A DNA stretch of 5,695 bases from Bacteroidota bacterium (GCA_006227095.1 SBFZ01000284.1:1-5695), one strand, 5' to 3'. Shown: positions 1 to 5,695, counted from the stretch's first letter. Numbers and translations are program-made. Notes: generated by a model from the sequence alone, not told the origin.

Positions 1-431
1 GCAACCCCTATGGTGGCCACCGTTGACCAGGAACTGCCGGTGGAGACAGAAACCACAGCACAGATCACCACTGCGGCAAACAGGAATATTTTGGGATGGA
101 GAATCTCAAGTCCGTAGTAGATCAGCATCGGCACCACGCCGCTGATCATCCAGGTGCCGGCCAGTGATCCGATGAGAAAGAGTATCAGGATTGCCGGCAT
201 GGCAGTCCCTATTCCCTTGATGACACGTTCACGGATGAAGAGCCACCTGTAGCCGAGGCTCACCGCAATCACTCCGGCCACTGCTGCAGCCAGTATCAGT
301 GCCATCTGGTTGGCCCCTGACAGAGTGTCATCACGAAAGAACTTTACGTTAAGTGTAAGCAGGATTATCAGTACCGCGATTGGCAGCAGTGACTGCAGCA
401 TCGTGGGTGTTTTGTACTGTTTCAGGGACAT
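1..431 (-). CDS. nhaC: Na+/H+ antiporter, NhaC family (N-terminal 143 residues, runs off left edge)
   Basis: This is the N-terminal part of an inner-membrane sodium/proton antiporter, which exchanges cytoplasmic Na+ for external protons. Reading back from the ATG at 431-429, the frame is open to base 1 with no stop. The visible 143 residues are very hydrophobic, with likely membrane segments near residues 12-30, 42-60, 74-98 and 113-131. Family-typical blocks are GTWMISGVVPMLIYYG (about 92-107) and TGSSWSTVATIG (131-142), the small/hydroxyl-rich signature that continues into the transport core of NhaC proteins. Full members are usually about 450-500 residues, so roughly two thirds is missing. 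The start is chosen because the translation from it (MSLKQYKTPT..., then the first membrane segment) matches the usual short cytoplasmic N-terminus. Upstream there is only a weak AGAAAG-like ribosome site. The gene is divergent from yqgE. The family call is firm; substrate specificity within the family cannot be judged from this part. Confidence 0.88.
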   Translation of the reverse strand, partial: MSLKQYKTPTMLQSLLPIAVLIILLTLNVKFFRDDTLSGANQMALILAAAVAGVIAVSLGYRWLFIRERVIKGIGTAMPAILILFLIGSLAGTWMISGVVPMLIYYGLEILHPKIFLFAAVVICAVVSVSTGSSWSTVATIGV

Positions 432-533
432 GTATGCTTTCTGGAATTGAAACGTGCAATTTACTATTTTCCCCGACTTTTCTTGGTTTTGATGACAAAA
501 GATGTTATTTTGTATGGTCATTTTTGCTGACAT
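432..533. promoter_or_regulatory. Divergent intergenic region between nhaC and yqgE
   Basis: This 102-base AT-rich spacer separates two genes that point away from each other, so it should hold a promoter for each. No convincing pair of Bacteroidota promoter boxes was found. The closest on the plus strand is TATTTTG at 506-512, one base short of TAnnTTTG, with CTTG 20 bases upstream. CATTTTTG at 519-526 is a 7/8 match but lies too close to the yqgE ATG to be convincing. A perfect inverted repeat, TTTTG-ATGA-CAAAA, occupies 487-500. Its half-sites supply a TTTG box on each strand, and it could also be an operator. The yqgE start at 534 has no obvious Shine-Dalgarno sequence, as is usual in this phylum. 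Confidence 0.35.
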
Positions 534-1121
534 ATGGCTCAATATCCGGACATTTTCAGCATTAATCCCGAGGACAAGATCCCGGGGAAGGGGAGGGTGC
601 TTATTTCGGAGCCCTTCCTTACCGACCGTTTTTTCAACCGTACCATAGTTTTTCTGACGGAACATACGGCTGAGGGTACCGTCGGCTTCATCCTCAACAG
701 GGTGATAGACCTGATGGTCAGCAGTGCCGTTGATGGTTTTGACGGCTGGGATGAACACCTCTCGGTCGGAGGCCCCGTTGCTCCTGATACTCTCCATTAT
801 CTTCACACACTGGGCTCAAAAGTGCCTGGCAGCGTGCCGGTGATACCAGGCATATGGTGGGGCGGAGAGATTGATGCCCTTCGGAACCTGATTGCCACCG
901 GCACAATCGGACGTGACCAGGTGCGGTTCTTCCTGGGGTATTCAGGATGGGAAAAGGGTCAGCTTAAACGGGAACTGAATGAAAACTCGTGGATGATTGC
1001 CAGGGTGCCTCCCGAAGTGATAATGAAGAGCCGCGGCAACGTATGGCGCGAAGTACTCAGGTCTCTCAACAACAAGTACCGGATCTGGGCTGAGTTCCCC
1101 GAATCTCCTGAGATGAACTGA
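534..1121 (+). CDS. yqgE: YqgE/AlgH family protein (UPF0301)
   Basis: This cytoplasmic protein of 195 residues is of the normal family length (about 185-200). The YqgE/AlgH family is widely conserved but its biochemical role is not established; the AlgH name comes from an effect on alginate regulation in Pseudomonas. Recognisable blocks, in order, are GKGRVLISEPFL (18-29), a hydrophobic strand with FLTEH (40-44), EGTVGFILNR (47-56), GGPV (79-82) and GYSGWEKGQLKREL (135-148) followed by SW at 152-153. The ATG at 534 places the GRVLIS block about 20 residues from the N-terminus, as in other Bacteroidota members, so the start is well supported. An upstream overlapping frame on the same strand (380-565) has no family resemblance and crosses the spacer. 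The gene is divergent from nhaC and converges with holA, with only 8 bases between stops. No signal peptide or membrane segment is visible. Confidence 0.95.
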   Translation: MAQYPDIFSINPEDKIPGKGRVLISEPFLTDRFFNRTIVFLTEHTAEGTVGFILNRVIDLMVSSAVDGFDGWDEHLSVGGPVAPDTLHYLHTLGSKVPGSVPVIPGIWWGGEIDALRNLIATGTIGRDQVRFFLGYSGWEKGQLKRELNENSWMIARVPPEVIMKSRGNVWREVLRSLNNKYRIWAEFPESPEMN

Positions 1122-1129
1122 CCTTTTTT

Positions 1130-2137
1130 CTAGTGCATTATCTTGAAAACCAGCTCGCGGAGCAGGTCCCCCGCATCACTTCCCGCTTCGCCAAATCCCT
1201 TCGCCTTGAGATCATATGAACGTATCAGCGAGATGATGTTCATGCATGCACCAGGGTTATACAGCGAAGCAGCAGTCCTGAAATCACGCACATAACCGGG
1301 ATAGGTCTTAAGCATGGCAACCACATTGCCGTCACTCTTGTCTTTCAGGCTGTGAAAAATCAGCACACGACTGAAACTTGAGAAAAGTACTGGAAAGATC
1401 AGCGGTATTACCTCTTTCCTGGAATGGCCTGCATAATAGTTCACCACCCTGGCCGCCTTAAGCGGATCACGATACACAATCGCCTTCCACAACTCATTGG
1501 GACTGTAGTCCTTGCTTATGCCAATGCTCTTTTCAATTAGTTCGGTGGTAATGCGGGGATTCTCCTTCGGAAGGGAGATAATAAGCTTCTCAAGCTCGTT
1601 GGCAATTTTCCCAAGGTCGTTCCCAAGGAATTCCGACAGGAGTCGTGAGGAGTCAGCTCCGGCCATAATCCCCCTGTCAGTCAGATACCTGTCAATCCAT
1701 CCTGGTATCTGATACTCCGGAACCTTGTCAGATTCAAAATACCACCCTTTTTTTGAAAGCGATTTGTAGAGCGATTTTCTTTTGTCAAGGTCTTCATATT
1801 TGTAAGCGATGACCAGGATTGTCGAATTGAGAGGATTCTCAATGTAGACGAGGAGGTCATCTATCTTCTTCAGCTTCTGCGCCTCACGCACAATGACAAC
1901 CTGCTGGTTGGCCATCATCGGAAAGCGCCGGCAGGTTTCAATGACCTGTGTTACAGTAACATCAAGGCCATAAAGTACGGTCTGGTTGAATGACTTCTCA
2001 GACTCATCCAGTACTTTGTCTTCAATGAAATCGGTAATTAGGTCAATATAATAGGGTTCCTTCCCGGCCAGGAAGTAAACAGGTTTATAGATCTTATTAC
2101 GCAGATCTCTGAGTATCTCCTTGTAGTCTGCTGCCAT
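1130..2137 (-). CDS. holA: DNA polymerase III delta subunit (clamp loader)
   Basis: This is the delta subunit of the DNA polymerase III clamp-loader complex, the subunit that opens the beta sliding clamp. At 335 residues it has the usual length. The N-terminal AAA+-like part begins with KPVYFLAGKEPYYID (about 18-32), which sits where other AAA+ proteins have a Walker A loop but lacks a proper GxxGxGKT. This is typical of delta, which does not hydrolyse ATP. MANQQVVIVREAQKLKKID (75-93) and LGNDLGKIANELEKL (171-185) are strong family markers. The helical collar domain fills the C-terminal third and ends in SYDLKAKGFG (307-316) and DLLRELVFKIMH (324-335). Its ATG overlaps the stop of the AMP nucleosidase-like gene by one base (TGATG at 2139-2135), which indicates translational coupling and probably one transcript from the promoter near 2950. 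It converges with yqgE; no strong terminator hairpin lies between them. Confidence 0.95.
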   Translation of the reverse strand: MAADYKEILRDLRNKIYKPVYFLAGKEPYYIDLITDFIEDKVLDESEKSFNQTVLYGLDVTVTQVIETCRRFPMMANQQVVIVREAQKLKKIDDLLVYIENPLNSTILVIAYKYEDLDKRKSLYKSLSKKGWYFESDKVPEYQIPGWIDRYLTDRGIMAGADSSRLLSEFLGNDLGKIANELEKLIISLPKENPRITTELIEKSIGISKDYSPNELWKAIVYRDPLKAARVVNYYAGHSRKEVIPLIFPVLFSSFSRVLIFHSLKDKSDGNVVAMLKTYPGYVRDFRTAASLYNPGACMNIISLIRSYDLKAKGFGEAGSDAGDLLRELVFKIMH

Positions 2138-2907
2138 CAGAACCGGAGGTGTTTGACTGATATCCCGTTTTCCTTGATCTCTGTAAGTGCTTCTATGCCA
2201 ATGCGAAGATGGGTATCCGAAAACTGGCTGGTAACCTTCTGGTCGCTTACATCGGTTTTGATGCCGGTTGAGATCATCGGCTGGTCAGAGACAAGCAGGA
2301 GTGCTCCTGTAGGTATCTCATTTGCAAATCCTACGGTAAATATGGTAGCTGTTTCCATGTCAATGGCCATGGCCCTGGTTTTTACAAGATATTTCTTGAA
2401 GCGGTCATCATACTCCCATACCCGCCTGTTTGTGGTATAGACGGTTCCGGTCCAGTATTCAAGGTTGTTTCTGACTATGGCGGCAGAGACGGCGCTCTGC
2501 AACTTGAAGGCCGGCAATGCCGGTATCTCAAGCGGAAGATAGTCATTAGAGGTACCATCGCTCCTGATGGCAGCTATCGGAAGAATCAGGTCTCCGAGAG
2601 TGTTTTTCTTCTTCAGTCCTCCGCACTTTCCAAGGAACAGCACCGCCTTTGGCATTACTGCGCTCAGAAGGTCCATCACCGTGGCGGCATTCGGACTTCC
2701 CATGCCGAAGTTGATGATTGTTATGCCGTCTGCAGTGGCACTGGGCCAGTTCTTGTCCTTTCCTTCAACGGGGACATTGTTCCACCTGGCGAAGGTTTCA
2801 ACGTAATGGGTAAAGTTTGTAAGAAGAATGAATTCACTGAAGGAGGCGAGCTCCTTTCCCGTGTAGCGGGGCAGCCAGTTGTTGACTATATCTTCCTTGG
2901 TTCTCAT
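2137..2907 (-). CDS. amn: AMP nucleosidase-like protein (short form, phosphorylase superfamily)
   Basis: This predicted cytoplasmic enzyme of purine metabolism would cleave AMP to adenine and ribose 5-phosphate. From the ATG at 2907 it has 256 residues. The fold is that of the nucleoside phosphorylase superfamily: NFGMGSPNAATVMDLL (66-81), FLGKCGG (91-97), GTSNDYLP (118-125), the ribose-site block AIDMETATIF (181-190) and SDQP (207-210), whose Asp208 is in the position of the base-protonating residue. It ends with VKHLRF. Compared with E. coli Amn (about 480 residues) it lacks the N-terminal regulatory domain, as do the other short Bacteroidota proteins given this name, so AMP specificity is inferred from the family. 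The frame stays open upstream to an ATG at 3000, but that would add 31 non-conserved residues and cross the promoter boxes and the start of the divergent gene. The ATG at 2907 matches the family start (MRTKEDIVNNWLPRYTG). It is coupled to holA by TGATG. Confidence 0.92.
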   Translation of the reverse strand: MRTKEDIVNNWLPRYTGKELASFSEFILLTNFTHYVETFARWNNVPVEGKDKNWPSATADGITIINFGMGSPNAATVMDLLSAVMPKAVLFLGKCGGLKKKNTLGDLILPIAAIRSDGTSNDYLPLEIPALPAFKLQSAVSAAIVRNNLEYWTGTVYTTNRRVWEYDDRFKKYLVKTRAMAIDMETATIFTVGFANEIPTGALLLVSDQPMISTGIKTDVSDQKVTSQFSDTHLRIGIEALTEIKENGISVKHLRF

Positions 2908-2927
2908 GTTCTCAAAAGCTGTTTGTT

Positions 2928-2935
2928 TATATTTG
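2928..2935 (+). promoter_or_regulatory. Predicted -7 promoter element for the HsdR_N / Nudix-HEAT pair
   Basis: TATATTTG at 2928-2935 matches the Bacteroidota -7 consensus TAnnTTTG exactly. It lies 34 bases before the TTG start at 2970, giving a predicted leader of about 25-30 bases. No clear TTTG is found 19-21 bases upstream, where the sequence is close to the amn start codon, so the -33 part is poor or absent. It is the only exact -7 match on this strand in the 62-base gap. Confidence 0.4.
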
Positions 2936-2952
2936 CCCTGCTTAAGGGTAAT

Positions 2953-2984
2953 CAAAAATACAACAAAAGTTGAAACCGCTGAAA
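2953..2984 (-). promoter_or_regulatory. Predicted Bacteroidota-type promoter for amn-holA
   Basis: Read on the minus strand, TATTTTTG (2960-2953) matches the Bacteroidota -7 consensus TAnnTTTG at every position. TTTC (2984-2981), a 3/4 match to the -33 box TTTG, lies 20 bases upstream, the expected spacing. Transcription would start near 2946, leaving an untranslated leader of about 40 bases before the ATG at 2907. This supports that start over the one at 3000. The upstream box lies inside the first codons of the divergent HsdR_N gene. The site is predicted from the consensus only. Confidence 0.5.
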
Positions 2985-3434
2985 CTGCCCCCCTGTTCAC
3001 TGCGCATTAAAGAGGAGCAGGGCACAAGACTCATATATGACCCCCTGCGAAGGAAATATGTGGCTCTGACCCCTGAGGAGTGGGTGAGGCAGCACTTTGT
3101 CAATTACCTGACAGGCTGGCTCGGGTATCCTCCCGGGCTGATACGGATTGAAGGTTCATTCAGGCTCAATTCAATGCTTCGCCGTGCAGATATCCTGGTC
3201 CATGACAGGGCCGGGGAGCCGGTGCTCATCGTTGAGTGCAAGGCGCCGGAGGTGAAGATCACACAGGAGGTCTTTGACCAGGTGATAAACTACAATTTCA
3301 GTTACGGGGTGAGGTACCTTGTGGTTACCAATGGCATAACACACTTCGCAGGGAAAATTGACATCGCAGGGCGAAGTTTTATACTTCTGGATCATATTCC
3401 TGATTACAAAACCATTACGCAATCCCAGCCATGA
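2970..3434 (+). CDS. Stand-alone HsdR N-terminal domain protein (PD-(D/E)XK nuclease-like)
   Basis: This 154-residue protein resembles the N-terminal nuclease domain of type I restriction R subunits, here without helicase or specificity parts. After LTPEEWVRQHFVNYL (33-47) come RRADILVHD (71-79) and VLIVECKAPE (85-94). Asp74 and Glu89-x-Lys91 fit the D...ExK metal-binding core, and Gln104-x3-Tyr108 resembles the QxxxY motif of RecB-like nucleases. All expected catalytic residues are present, so activity is plausible but unproven. The start is TTG: no ATG lies between the in-frame stop at 2949-2951 and the conserved region, and TTG at 2970 gives MKPLKLPP, which fits the short N-terminus of Bacteroidota relatives. 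It is divergent from amn-holA and overlaps the Nudix-HEAT gene by four bases (ATGA). A complete restriction system is unlikely, since no hsdM or hsdS is nearby; such small proteins are common Bacteroidota chromosomal genes of unknown role. Confidence 0.87.
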   Translation: MKPLKLPPCSLRIKEEQGTRLIYDPLRRKYVALTPEEWVRQHFVNYLTGWLGYPPGLIRIEGSFRLNSMLRRADILVHDRAGEPVLIVECKAPEVKITQEVFDQVINYNFSYGVRYLVVTNGITHFAGKIDIAGRSFILLDHIPDYKTITQSQP

Positions 3435-4447
3435 TTGATGTAACCTGTGCTGTGATACGCAACGATGAAGGACTCGTCCTGGCCGTTCGAAGGGGTCCGG
3501 CGATGGGCAATGCAGGAAAGTGGGAGTTTCCCGGAGGAAAGACCCGGGAGGGGGAGGATCATGAGGATTGCATCATCAGGGAGATAGATGAGGAACTGGG
3601 GATGGATATAGTAATCTGCGGAAGGCTCGATGCCGTTGTACATGATTACGGTGATAAGAAGATAAGGCTGATACCGTTCCTGTGTGACACTCTCTCATCA
3701 AAACCGGTTTTGCGCGAGCATGACAGTTACCTGTGGATGAAGCCGGCAGAGCTGCTGACGCTTGATATGACTGCAGCAGACATTCCCGTTGCCGGGCAGT
3801 ATGCTGCAGGACACAGCTGCGAACCGGAACAAGACACAGGGCAGGAGATACAGCAGCTTACAGCCCAGGCAGGAGTGGAGCTGGCAAGGATGATGGGGAG
3901 GGTCAGCAGCGTGGAGGAGATAACTATGATTGCCCAGTCAGCTGTCAACGATTCCGTATTGTTGTCACAGCTGGTAACTCTCTCCTCAAGCACTGAACCA
4001 AGGGTAGGATTCATGTCCTCATGGGCTCTCTCCAAAGTGGTGGATGTTGACGCGAAGGTGATGGTACCGTTCCTTCCGCTGATAGTTGATGCACTCCCCT
4101 CCGCACCAAATGAGAGTGTTCAGAGGTCGTTCATGAGGGTGCTGACGAAGAGCGACCTGAATGACATTCCGCAGTCACATCATGCCAGGCTGATCGATTA
4201 CTGCATGGCGGCCATGAGAGAGCCGGGTGAGCCGGTGGCACCCAAAGCATATGGCATGGAGATACTGGCGTCGTTCTGCACGTTATATCCCGAGATGTCC
4301 AACGAGGTCATCGGAGCAGTGCAGCTTATCATAAATGATGCCTCTGGAGGAATGAAGGCTGCAGGGCGGAAGATCATTTCAAAACTTTCTTTATCCACGA
4401 TGTCATCAGCTCCATCGCGGCGGGAGAGAAGGTCTCCTCAATCTTGA
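3431..4447 (+). CDS. Nudix hydrolase fused to a C-terminal HEAT/ARM-like helical domain
   Basis: This is a 338-residue, two-part cytoplasmic protein. Residues 1 to about 125 form a MutT-like Nudix domain with a complete Nudix box: Gly36, Glu42, then R50-E51-I52-D53-E54-E55-L56-G57. The WEFPGGK lead-in (31-37) and the YLWMKPAELLTLDM region (100-113) are like those of 8-oxo-dGTP or CTP pyrophosphohydrolases, so nucleotide-pool cleaning is plausible; the substrate cannot be read from sequence. A polar linker (127-150) follows. Residues 155-319 are amphipathic helices such as FMSSWALSKVVDVDAK and KAYGMEILASF, resembling small Bacteroidota HEAT-like proteins, some of which are misnamed adenylosuccinate lyase in databases. 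The frame has no internal stop. An ATG at 3890 with GGAG nine bases upstream could start the helical part separately. The last 19 residues are encoded antisense to the convergent hydrolase gene. The start overlaps the HsdR_N stop (ATGA), implying coupling. The domain calls are confident; the meaning of the fusion is not known. Confidence 0.88.
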   Translation: MIDVTCAVIRNDEGLVLAVRRGPAMGNAGKWEFPGGKTREGEDHEDCIIREIDEELGMDIVICGRLDAVVHDYGDKKIRLIPFLCDTLSSKPVLREHDSYLWMKPAELLTLDMTAADIPVAGQYAAGHSCEPEQDTGQEIQQLTAQAGVELARMMGRVSSVEEITMIAQSAVNDSVLLSQLVTLSSSTEPRVGFMSSWALSKVVDVDAKVMVPFLPLIVDALPSAPNESVQRSFMRVLTKSDLNDIPQSHHARLIDYCMAAMREPGEPVAPKAYGMEILASFCTLYPEMSNEVIGAVQLIINDASGGMKAAGRKIISKLSLSTMSSAPSRRERRSPQS

Positions 4448-5695
4448 CATATTCATCAGGTGTCCCCTTTTCTGCTGTCTGGAAGAGATGATTCAGTCCC
4501 GGAAGGACAACAGTCTTTACCTTGCGGTTGCCTCCCCTGCGAAGTGCAGCCTTGATGGCGGGAAGGTTCATCCCCTGGTCTACCTGCAGATCCTTATCGC
4601 CGTTCAGGGCAAGCACGGGGCACTTCACTTCCGACCAGAACTGTGCCGGGTCAGTGGCAATGAAATAGCGCATCCACGGATTATTCAGTGATACCAGACC
4701 CTGGGTGAATTCTGACATCTTCGTCTTTCGTTCTTCCGCCCCAAGGCCCTTCCTGTCAAGTTCCTTCCCGTACCATTCCATGGCATCCTTCGCAAATTTC
4801 CGAAGGTCAGGCTCATCAACCACCATCCGGTAGAGTTGGCTGTTGCTTGCCAGCGTCTCATCTATCTCTGCCTGAGCGGTACCGCTTGCTGCCAGGATAT
4901 CCTGCGCCTGTTTGAGAAGAACTTCATATCCCTTTACACCGGGACCGGCGAGTGAGACAATGAATGAAACATTCCTGTTCCGTGACGCAACTATAGGGGC
5001 TATGAGCCCTCCCTCGCTGTGGCCGGCCAGCCCGATCTTCCTGCTGTCTATCTCCGGGCGCTGCAAAAGGTATGTCAGTGCAGCTTCAGCATCATCGGCA
5101 AAGGTGAGTGAGGTGGCATCATTGGTTCTGCCCTTCGATTTGCCCATACCCCTGTCGTCATACCTGAGTACAGCTATTCCGTTCCGGGTCAGATAATCCG
5201 CAAGTACAAGAAAAGGTTTATGGAGGAAAATAGTTTCATCCCGGTCCTGCTGGCCTGAACCTGATATCAGGATAACCGCCGGAAAGGGTCCGTCGCCCTC
5301 AGGGATCGTCAGCGTTCCTGCCAGGCTGAAGTTCTCAACAGGATTCATGAAGGTGACCTCCTCCTCGCGGTACGGATATGGCGGCTTTGGTTCCTGGGGA
5401 CGGTTATGTACAATCGGTTTAGCCCCCTTTTTCATGATGAGGTCACTGGAGCGACCAAGCTGTGTCCATTTTCCGGTGATAAGCGAATCACCGCTCATTC
5501 CTCCCCGGTAGTACCCTTTTACCATGGGGATATCGACCATCACAGTGTCACCTGCGAGAGTGACCCTCCCGCAGGGAATACCTAATGCTGCCTGGTCCGG
5601 AGAATCAAGGGTGGCGCTGATTGTATCTGCCTCAGTCATTTTGAAATGAAGCACCAGGTTCAGTTCGCCGGCCAGGGTCTTCAGTACCCCTGACC
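4374..5695 (-). CDS. Alpha/beta hydrolase (serine hydrolase/esterase-like), 5' end beyond right edge
   Basis: This is an alpha/beta hydrolase, probably an esterase or peptidase-like enzyme; its substrate is unknown. The frame is open to the right edge, so the start lies outside. A GTG at 5654 is the first possible initiator inside the window, but the codons upstream of it (SGVLKTLAGELNL) continue the same beta-rich N-terminal domain, so it is not the real start. Numbering from that codon, the N-terminal domain covers about 1-78 (SATLDSPDQAALGIP, GDSLITGKWTQ). The hydrolase domain has the oxyanion-region SGSGQQDRDE (131-140), RYDDRGMGKS (164-173), nucleophile Ser213 in GHSEGG (211-216), Asp355 in NGDKDLQV (351-358) and His389 in LPGLNHLF (384-391): a complete triad. 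Relatives with this architecture are usually exported, so a signal peptide would be expected off-window. Its 3' end overlaps the convergent Nudix-HEAT gene by 74 bases. No terminator hairpin is visible. Confidence 0.92.
   Translation of the reverse strand, partial: SGVLKTLAGELNLVLHFKMTEADTISATLDSPDQAALGIPCGRVTLAGDTVMVDIPMVKGYYRGGMSGDSLITGKWTQLGRSSDLIMKKGAKPIVHNRPQEPKPPYPYREEEVTFMNPVENFSLAGTLTIPEGDGPFPAVILISGSGQQDRDETIFLHKPFLVLADYLTRNGIAVLRYDDRGMGKSKGRTNDATSLTFADDAEAALTYLLQRPEIDSRKIGLAGHSEGGLIAPIVASRNRNVSFIVSLAGPGVKGYEVLLKQAQDILAASGTAQAEIDETLASNSQLYRMVVDEPDLRKFAKDAMEWYGKELDRKGLGAEERKTKMSEFTQGLVSLNNPWMRYFIATDPAQFWSEVKCPVLALNGDKDLQVDQGMNLPAIKAALRRGGNRKVKTVVLPGLNHLFQTAEKGTPDEYVKIEETFSPAAMELMTSWIKKVLK

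Noticed and set aside
380..565. 61-codon plus-strand frame across the nhaC-yqgE spacer
   Set aside because: It overlaps the nhaC 5' end in antisense and the yqgE start out of frame, and has no recognisable domain.
1103..1129. Possible intrinsic terminator after yqgE: ATCTC-CT-GAGAT followed by six T residues
   Set aside because: The stem is only four to five weak base pairs with an unrealistically short loop, it lies inside the yqgE coding end, and about nine bases separate it from the T run.
2908..3000. Longer N-terminus for the AMP nucleosidase-like protein from an ATG at 3000
   Set aside because: The extra 31 residues are not family-like and they cover the predicted promoter and the start of the divergent gene; the ATG at 2907 gives the conserved N-terminus.
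2970..3434. Part of a type I restriction-modification locus
   Set aside because: No helicase region, methylase or specificity gene is present, and the short length with intact ends fits a stand-alone family member rather than a decayed hsdR.
3155..4447. Recognised anti-phage defence system or toxin-antitoxin pair
   Set aside because: A nuclease fold next to a Nudix-HEAT protein is suggestive, but no known system with this composition was recognised, and the surrounding genes are housekeeping with no sign of a mobile island.
5652..5654. GTG as the true start of the alpha/beta hydrolase
   Set aside because: The reading frame and the domain-like sequence continue upstream to the window edge, so the gene is truncated by the window rather than starting here.

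Overview
The window looks like a piece of a Bacteroidota (Bacteroidetes) chromosome, probably from the Bacteroidales or a relative. Three things suggest this. The proteins resemble the Bacteroidota versions of their families: a short AMP nucleosidase-like protein, a 154-residue stand-alone HsdR N-terminal nuclease domain, and a YqgE with the family's typical blocks. Start codons mostly lack strong Shine-Dalgarno sequences. The one well-defined intergenic promoter region carries two exact copies of the Bacteroidota -7 element TAnnTTTG. No RNA gene, mobile element, insertion sequence, CRISPR array or prophage gene was seen. The window is almost entirely coding, and no gene-free stretch exceeds about 100 bases.

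Layout, left to right. The 5' part of an NhaC-type Na+/H+ antiporter gene runs off the left edge on the minus strand. It is divergent from yqgE (plus strand) across a 102-base spacer. yqgE converges with holA, with 8 bases between the stops. holA (DNA polymerase III delta) lies downstream of, and is translationally coupled to, an AMP nucleosidase-like gene; both are on the minus strand. Across a 62-base divergent promoter region lies a plus-strand pair: a small PD-(D/E)XK nuclease-like protein (HsdR_N family) starting at TTG, and, overlapping it by ATGA, a Nudix hydrolase fused to a C-terminal HEAT/ARM-like helical domain. That gene runs 74 bases into the 3' end of a convergent minus-strand alpha/beta hydrolase gene. 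The hydrolase reading frame is open to the right edge, so its start is outside the window.

How the genes may work together. The centre is a housekeeping block for nucleotides and DNA: clamp-loader subunit, AMP/purine salvage, nucleotide-pool or Nudix hydrolysis, and a nuclease-like domain. The flanks are ion transport and a probably exported hydrolase. The least conventional element is the two-gene unit at 2970-4447, where a nuclease-fold protein is translationally coupled to a Nudix-HEAT fusion and divergent from the amn-holA unit. No known defence system was recognised here, and any joint function of the pair is inference.
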